The notes beneath the pieces are model-generated. The model was not told the origin of the DNA and ran no database searches. It saw nothing but the letters and a program-made list of their open reading frames with translations. Shown piece after piece: positions 5,301 through 7,709 of a stretch of DNA of 7,709 nt. The position numbers and the translations under genes were made by a program. The stretch comes from WGAB01 sp964406105 (GTDB lineage Bacteria; Hydrothermota; Hydrothermia; WGAB01). How positions within the stretch are numbered: the stretch's first letter is position 1; each line of letters begins with the position of its first letter. The DNA lies in NCBI GenBank assembly GCA_964406105.1, contig CAYOQK010000028.1:1-7709 (forward strand), written 5' to 3'.

Positions 5301-7709
5301 GTGGAGGGTATCGCTGACCGCTGCGCCGTCGGCGGGGTAGAGGAAGGCCTGAAGATGGACGGTGGGTAGGTAGCGGAAGGAGAAGGAGCCAGAGGTGAGA
5401 TTGCCGGCGCGGTCGTAGATCTCGTAGGAGACCAGGTATTCGCCGTAGGAGGGGGTGTAGGCGGGGTCAAAGGACCAGGTGATGAGGCCGGTGCCGTCAC
5501 CGTGATCTACGAAGTGCTTGGTGCCAGGGATACCAAGGCCGTTGGGATCTTGGACAGCGAGGATGGAGGTGGTGAAGTCAATGCCTCCCACGAATTGGAC
5601 GCCGGGCACTTGATCGGAGAGGAAGAGGGTGACGGATTCAGGAGGCTGCACAAGAAGATCACCGGCGGCAGGGAAGCTCCCGGTAACGGTGGGGATGACG
5701 TTGTCGTAGATGAAGAACACGGTGTCGGGATAGGGGGTAAGGAGATTGCCGACACGATCACGGGCGTATACCAACACTTGGTAGCCCCCGTCGTTGGAAC
5801 CATTGGGCAAGAGCGGGGGGTTCAACAGGAAGGTGAGACTATCCACACCATTGGACAGAAGGGAACCGCTTACCACGGTTCCATCTTCGGTGTAAACCTC
5901 CAGATAGGTGTACCCTGGGGTAAAGTCAATTCCCGAACCTGCGCCATCGGACAACGCGATCCGAAGGGTCCGCAGGGTGTCCCGGACGACACTCTGATGC
6001 CCGGGTTCAGAACCCACCAGGATCGGACCCTCCTGGTCAAAGTAAAACACGGAGTAAAGACTATCGCGGTTTCCTGCGTGGTCTTGGATAATGCTGACCA
6101 GCGAGTACCGGCCGGTAGCCGAGAGCGGTTGGTCCAATACCCACAGGAGGGTGTCTCCATGTACCTCTTTGTGGCCCGGTTGGAGGGCGCCCGAGGGGCC
6201 CAGCAGGAAGATCAGGGTTTGGGAGAAGTTGGTGCCCGAGGTTTCCCGCCCCGGCCGGGCATCAGATACCACCACGTACACCCGATCAATGGGCGTGGCG
6301 AAGGCGGTGTCGGAAGGAGGATACACGCTCAAGATCTGCGGAGCCTGGGTGTCATAAAGGAAGGTGGTGGTATCGCGCGTGATGTTGCCCGCTCGGTCTC
6401 GTACCTCTATGTAAGCGAAGTAGCGGCCATCATCCGAGCCATCGTTCTTTAGGGGTGGAATCGGGTTATAGATCAAGAGGGAATCCCCCAAAGGCAGGAG
6501 ATTCCCCGGCACATCACCGTTGGGGCCCACCAACTGAAGGGTGCTGGTGCTGGCACTGGGGCCAGAGAGATTGTCCATAATGCGCACTCGGAACTGAGCC
6601 ACATTGCTCTGCAGGGAGGAATCCCCTGGGTCTACCTCAAAGGAAGGGGGCGAGGTGTCAAACACGAACTTCAGAGAGTCCACCGTGGTGTTGCCCGCGG
6701 AGTCGTAAAGGGTGGCCTCCAGGGTGTAGAAATCGTCAAAGGTGCCTCCTGGCAGCAGGGGTTGGGTCAGCTCCAAGATGAGGGTGTCGGGATCGTGGAA
6801 GATCACACTCCCCGCCATGGAGGTTTCTCCCCGTTTCAGTACCAGGAAGGAATGGGAGAAGTCCACACCTGCCAGGTTATCGTTGACCCGAACCCAAGCC
6901 CGCCGAAGGGTGTCCACCTGCACACTGCCATCCGGAGGAAAGGCGTCTACCAGCGTTGGAGGTGTGCGGTCCACCACCACTCGGAGGGTTTCAGAGGGAA
7001 CGCTGGGGTTCATCACGTCGTCGTAAGACACCACGAACAGGCGGTTATCGCCACCAGCGTACTCCACGGGAATGGCAAAGTGCCCGGTGATGGAGTCGGC
7101 CACAGTATCGGCGTAAAAGAGGTAGTTCTGATACAGCCGCACCAGGTTCCCTGGTTCCGACACCCCTTCAACGGTGTCAGCGGTAGAGCGGGTAGGAGAG
7201 GGCAGAGGGAACACTGAGGGCCGAGGGGGTGGTCGGTTGTCAATTTCAATAGGTGCCACCTCAAAGTCCATGTCGCCGGAGAGAGGATCAATGGCCTTGA
7301 TCACTGCATAGTACGTAGAATCGGTCCCTTGGGAAAGGAAGTGGTTGGCGTCGTTTTTCCCATCAAATACGATGGCATGGGAACCACCACTAAGTCCTAC
7401 GGAGTCCAAGAGGGTGCGCACCAGGTGTCCTTGATCAAAATGGGTGGGGGAGTTATAGATGCGGATCACCACATGGGCCGGCTCGGAGAGCTCAAACCGG
7501 AGGTCTGTGGCATCAAAAAGAAAGTCTTGGTTCTGAGGAGAGATCTTAGGCGGTGAGAAGTAGGCATTGGATACCTGAGTGGGAATGGAATTGGCAATGA
7601 TCTGGCCGGTTTTCACCGTGGTGTTGTACGCTTCATCTTCCAAAAAGACTTTTACGTTGTACGCGCCATCAGGCAACGGGCCGGGGCCAAGAAGGGTGAA
7701 GTACCCTCC
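2397..7709 (-). CDS. Giant exported protein of Ig-like repeats with FlgD-like C-terminal domain (N-terminus beyond right edge)
   Basis: The frame is open to base 7709, giving 1,770 residues, and has no credible start. The first in-frame start codon, TTG 7676, lies inside a conserved PLPDGAYN repeat motif. Residue numbers below count from 7676. Residues 40-145 are a FlgD-like Ig domain (VVIRIYN ... FDGKND). Residues 148-238 are an Ig domain of the 'EPG-x-x-V-x-L' type. Residues 239-1565 hold about 13 Ig-like domains of ~100-112 residues. Each typically starts with a Pro-rich strand, has a DG-x-Y strand, and ends with D-x-A-G-N (for example 325, 427, 532, 754, 1021, 1124, 1239, 1444). Residues 1566-1658 are another EP-type domain, and 1659-1759 a FlgD-like domain (KVYNLAGDLVYQ ... 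LNGETVRNGPY). Only one cysteine (816) is present. It is likely a surface adhesin or filament; no catalytic motif was seen. An insert and a codon-use anomaly are listed separately. Confidence 0.88.
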   Translation of the reverse strand, partial: GGYFTLLGPGPLPDGAYNVKVFLEDEAYNTTVKTGQIIANSIPTQVSNAYFSPPKISPQNQDFLFDATDLRFELSEPAHVVIRIYNSPTHFDQGHLVRTLLDSVGLSGGSHAIVFDGKNDANHFLSQGTDSTYYAVIKAIDPLSGDMDFEVAPIEIDNRPPPRPSVFPLPSPTRSTADTVEGVSEPGNLVRLYQNYLFYADTVADSITGHFAIPVEYAGGDNRLFVVSYDDVMNPSVPSETLRVVVDRTPPTLVDAFPPDGSVQVDTLRRAWVRVNDNLAGVDFSHSFLVLKRGETSMAGSVIFHDPDTLILELTQPLLPGGTFDDFYTLEATLYDSAGNTTVDSLKFVFDTSPPSFEVDPGDSSLQSNVAQFRVRIMDNLSGPSASTSTLQLVGPNGDVPGNLLPLGDSLLIYNPIPPLKNDGSDDGRYFAYIEVRDRAGNITRDTTTFLYDTQAPQILSVYPPSDTAFATPIDRVYVVVSDARPGRETSGTNFSQTLIFLLGPSGALQPGHKEVHGDTLLWVLDQPLSATGRYSLVSIIQDHAGNRDSLYSVFYFDQEGPILVGSEPGHQSVVRDTLRTLRIALSDGAGSGIDFTPGYTYLEVYTEDGTVVSGSLLSNGVDSLTFLLNPPLLPNGSNDGGYQVLVYARDRVGNLLTPYPDTVFFIYDNVIPTVTGSFPAAGDLLVQPPESVTLFLSDQVPGVQFVGGIDFTTSILAVQDPNGLGIPGTKHFVDHGDGTGLITWSFDPAYTPSYGEYLVSYEIYDRAGNLTSGSFSFRYLPTVHLQAFLYPADGAAVSDTLHQVYAVLYAPSGAGINFDPSVTWLCLYGPDQSLIPGSLSHHGDTLFYTLSTPLLPTGAQDGLYTIVLAAQDLVGNTLPQNPDTSHFVYDNVAPSVTSAFPGDSTYHAVFPDSVYVEITDLLTRSIFIAEGPGWRPSAPAKTSHSLHPSPSVKTQALRTTPRVPSTSRLPVEVSGIDFDNSQIFLMAPNGQGIPGVKHVHATSPNTGTLVWVPDPAYTPTLGWYRVHAVLRDLAGNVLEGDFVFQYVEAEPLTVSLTPSGTARDTLRTVVANFTVPSGAPLDEDHTWLHMYRSDGSEVPGTLTYEGTTVTLHLQSPLMPNGTMDGAYTLVVAGQDLAGNTLVHNPDTLPLIYDNLPPTVTSAFPPANGYLQHPLDSVYILVSDTYPWVNGVSGIDFNRSNLILLDPSGIPVPGAYGYHDHGDGTGTLVYRLVENVALSQGVYTVYYQLQDLAGNRWANAYEFTAAEFKPQVLAFVPDSGTVAQSLTELKAYIYDGTWTGLDTAQTVSLLYTTTGQVVPGQRTFEQQDTLYVLTFVPNTLPDNAYLFKVRPVAQNGVQGEERITQFLIDATAPQVIQTYPEDNDRILTAPTALWIDLLETGSGVNLDESEFRLVHLNSGEDVLFSEISLQDSRIVLNLSAPLAYGAYRWSYRIVDVAGNATSDTLEFDVLEPIHVEPLFSEGDTLYGPLTYLLAVVKDLEGVGIMSVDMNLAGPRLQDTVPGTVMQINDTVYAFVNDTLLPGDGSANGVYRLSVKATNNNLREVTRIRSFVFLFDTVPPTPPELIQPLPEVAETNFIDIYGRAEPFSTIYVYVMELDPEDPVASTMAQADSTFRLFQVPLVYGQYNTVKIIAEDFLGNRSVPYSARIFAGPMAFTVKIPTPLTPEKNYIMISTPEPATVTWKVYNLAGDLVYQVTQDFNRRLTNQVFTWDHFKNLNGETVRNGPYLSVVEATLKRSQVTEVHKTVIAVVK
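3909..4562 (-). repeat. A-B Ig dyad, copy 3 (residues 1039-1256)
   Basis: Domain A (1039-1144) has LMPNGTMDGAY, QDLAGN and PDTLPLIYDN. Domain B (1145-1256) begins PPTVTSAFP, then SVYILVSD, GIDF (1183-1186), VPGAYGY, DHGDGTG (1209-1215) and QDLAGNRW. After this copy the A/B pattern continues only in degenerate form (residues 1257-1565). Confidence 0.75.
4563..5363 (-). repeat. A-B Ig dyad, copy 2 with insert (residues 772-1038)
   Basis: Domain A (772-881) has LLPTGAQDGLY, QDLVGN and PDTSHFVYDN. Domain B (882-1038) begins APSVTSAFP, then GIDF (965-968), IPGVKHV, DPAYTP and RDLAGNVLEGDFVFQY. The unit is about 45 residues longer than the other two because of an insert between ITD and GIDF. The loop that reads DHGDGTG in the other copies is ATSPNTGT here. 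At DNA level, part of its A domain around 5089-5098 aligns with 4299-4308 of copy 3, 790 bases away. Confidence 0.75.
4797..4937 (-). other. In-frame ~47-codon Pro/Ser/Thr/Arg-rich insert in domain B of dyad 2
   Basis: Residues 914-960 of the giant protein interrupt the loop between ITD (908-910) and GIDF (965-968). The sister B domains have 9-10 residues in that loop; this one has 54. The insert has at least seven Lys/Arg and a single Glu, in contrast to the acidic repeats around it, and is rich in Pro, Ser and Thr. Its DNA holds local inverted repeats: GCGGA/TCCGC with a 4-base loop (4823-4836) and CGCAG/CTGCG next to it. An 8-base pair GGAGGTTT/AAACCTCC lies at 4878-4885 and 4787-4794. The exact ends are uncertain by a few codons. 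Neither alternative minus frame encodes a recognisable repeat, so a simple double frameshift does not explain it. Confidence 0.6.
5364..6035 (-). repeat. A-B Ig dyad, copy 1 (residues 548-771)
   Basis: Domain A (548-659) has LLPNGSNDGGY, then RDRVGN, and ends in PDTVFFIYDN. Domain B (660-771) begins IPTVTGSFP, has GIDF (698-701), IPGTKHF, the acidic loop DHGDGTG (724-730), DPAYTP, and ends YDRAGNLTSGSFSFRY. The same order of motifs recurs in the next two copies. Confidence 0.75.

Noticed and set aside
4940..5500. 186-codon minus-strand frame, Pro/Ser/Thr-rich
   Set aside because: It is the shifted frame of the C-rich patch of the giant gene. Its composition reflects third-position C bias, not a real protein.
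3909..6035. CRISPR or tandem DNA repeat array
   Set aside because: The repeats are diverged, in-frame protein domains of 100 residues or more. There are no short identical repeats with spacers.
5502..6452. 316-codon open frame on the plus strand
   Set aside because: It lies wholly inside the giant Ig gene. Its translation has no domain, signal peptide or repeat logic, while the minus frame shows clear Ig repeats. It is a shadow of codon bias.
2397..7676. TTG at 7676 as the true start of the giant gene
   Set aside because: The frame stays open to 7709 and reads GGYFTLLGPGP before PLPDGAYN, a normal interior repeat strand. There is no ribosome site or signal peptide.

Overview
The window comes from a Gram-negative bacterium: there are predicted signal peptides, a PorV-type outer-membrane β-barrel, a LolA-like periplasmic protein and type IV pilus (T4P) components. 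Base composition is moderately GC-rich by eye. A PorV-like barrel, a FlgD-like C-terminal domain and a PilX/PilY1-type pair together resemble deep-branching lineages of the Fibrobacteres-Chlorobi-Bacteroidetes group or neighbouring candidate phyla. No rRNA or other marker is present, so the taxon is inference only.

Every supported gene lies on the minus strand, so transcription runs from right to left. From right to left the window holds: (1) a giant exported protein of Ig-like repeats, cut by the right edge (2397-7709); (2) a PorV/UPF0164-type β-barrel (1495-2385); (3) a PilX-like minor pilin (1004-1486); (4) a 116-base non-coding gap with a good σ70-type promoter; (5) a LolA-like periplasmic protein (300-887); (6) the first 96 codons of a PilY1-like protein with a von Willebrand factor A (VWA) domain, cut by the left edge (1-288). 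Spacings are 11 bases between 1 and 2, an SD/stop overlap between 2 and 3, and 11 bases between 5 and 6. The genes therefore look like one tightly packed operon, with an internal promoter that can drive the last two genes separately.

PilX and PilY1 are established partners at the T4P tip. Here they sit beside a large Ig-repeat surface protein, a PorV-like barrel and a LolA-like protein. A reasonable inference is a surface adhesion or appendage locus. The C-terminal FlgD-like domain of the giant protein next to a PorV-like gene also resembles a type IX secretion (T9SS) cargo/shuttle pairing, but this is unproven.

The most unusual signals are inside the giant gene. It has a two-domain (A-B) super-repeat present three times, and an in-frame basic Pro/Ser/Thr-rich insert of about 47 codons in a single copy. 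A patch of about 650 bases has sharply different leucine codon use. No tRNA, rRNA, CRISPR array, insertion sequence or terminator was seen.
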